Below are positions 5,982-5,991 of a stretch of DNA of 5,991 nt, piece by piece. The first letter of the stretch is position 1; each line of letters starts with the position of its first letter. The stretch lies in assembly GCA_036003885.1 (NCBI GenBank), contig DASYSA010000086.1, forward strand, positions 1-5,991. The letters are read 5' to 3'. Both the position numbers and the translations under genes were made by a program. The stretch is from DASYSA01 sp036003885 (lineage in GTDB: Bacteria > Acidobacteriota > Blastocatellia > UBA7656). Under the pieces are notes generated by a model. It was given only the letters and a program-made list of their open reading frames with translations, did not search any database and was not told the origin of the DNA.

Positions 5982-5991
5982 ATGCCGCGTT
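5982..5991 (+). CDS. Start of an unidentified gene, cut by the window end
   Basis: Only ATG CCG CGT and one further base are inside the window, reading Met-Pro-Arg. The call rests on the strong GGAGG at proper spacing. The product cannot be identified. An MPR start is common in small REP-associated (IS200-like) transposases among many other proteins, so that is only a guess. It runs in the same direction as the NRPS but about 700 bases away and beyond an opposing gene, so it is not in the same operon. Confidence 0.5.

Overview
The window is dominated by one large plus-strand gene (196-5280). It encodes a 1,694-residue dimodular non-ribosomal peptide synthetase (NRPS) with the order A-T-C-A-T. 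All core motifs of both adenylation domains, both carrier proteins and the condensation domain are present, so the enzyme looks functional. The specificity positions read by eye are DATKIGHVGK for the first A domain (closest to the Asp and Asn codes, His favouring Asp) and DAFWLGGTFK for the second (one change from the classical Val code DAFWIGGTFK). The simplest predicted intermediate is an L-Asp-L-Val (or Asn-Val) dipeptide left as a thioester on the second carrier protein. No thioesterase, reductase, terminal condensation or epimerase domain exists in the protein, so product release or onward transfer must come from something outside it.

Layout: 1-195 is non-coding leader DNA with a tandem 12-bp CTAACTCCCCCG repeat; 196-5280 is the NRPS; 5281-5404 is a short convergent intergenic region with another copy of the C-rich motif; 5405-5746 on the minus strand is a small, very Lys/Ala-rich protein of 113 residues made of a helical N-terminus and two copies of a basic motif ending in KA-x-W-A; 5747-5981 is non-coding and holds a GC-rich inverted repeat; at 5982 a new plus-strand gene begins behind a strong Shine-Dalgarno sequence and is cut by the window end after three codons. 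No gap between genes exceeds 300 bases.

Organism: bacterial. The small basic protein with repeated S-x-x-x-K...KA-x-W-A motifs resembles, from memory, proteins common in soil Acidobacteriota and Verrucomicrobiota, and an isolated NRPS in moderately GC-rich DNA would fit such a host. This assignment is tentative and rests on pattern recognition only.

Gene relations: the NRPS has no co-directional neighbour overlapping or closely following it; the next gene runs towards it. It therefore appears to be its own transcription unit on the 3' side, and no tailoring, transport, phosphopantetheinyl transferase or MbtH-like gene is visible here. The small basic gene has no evident functional tie to the NRPS. 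I found no new multi-gene system, RNA gene, CRISPR array or complete mobile element; the most interesting points are the orphan, release-less synthetase and the C-rich motif found on both sides of it.
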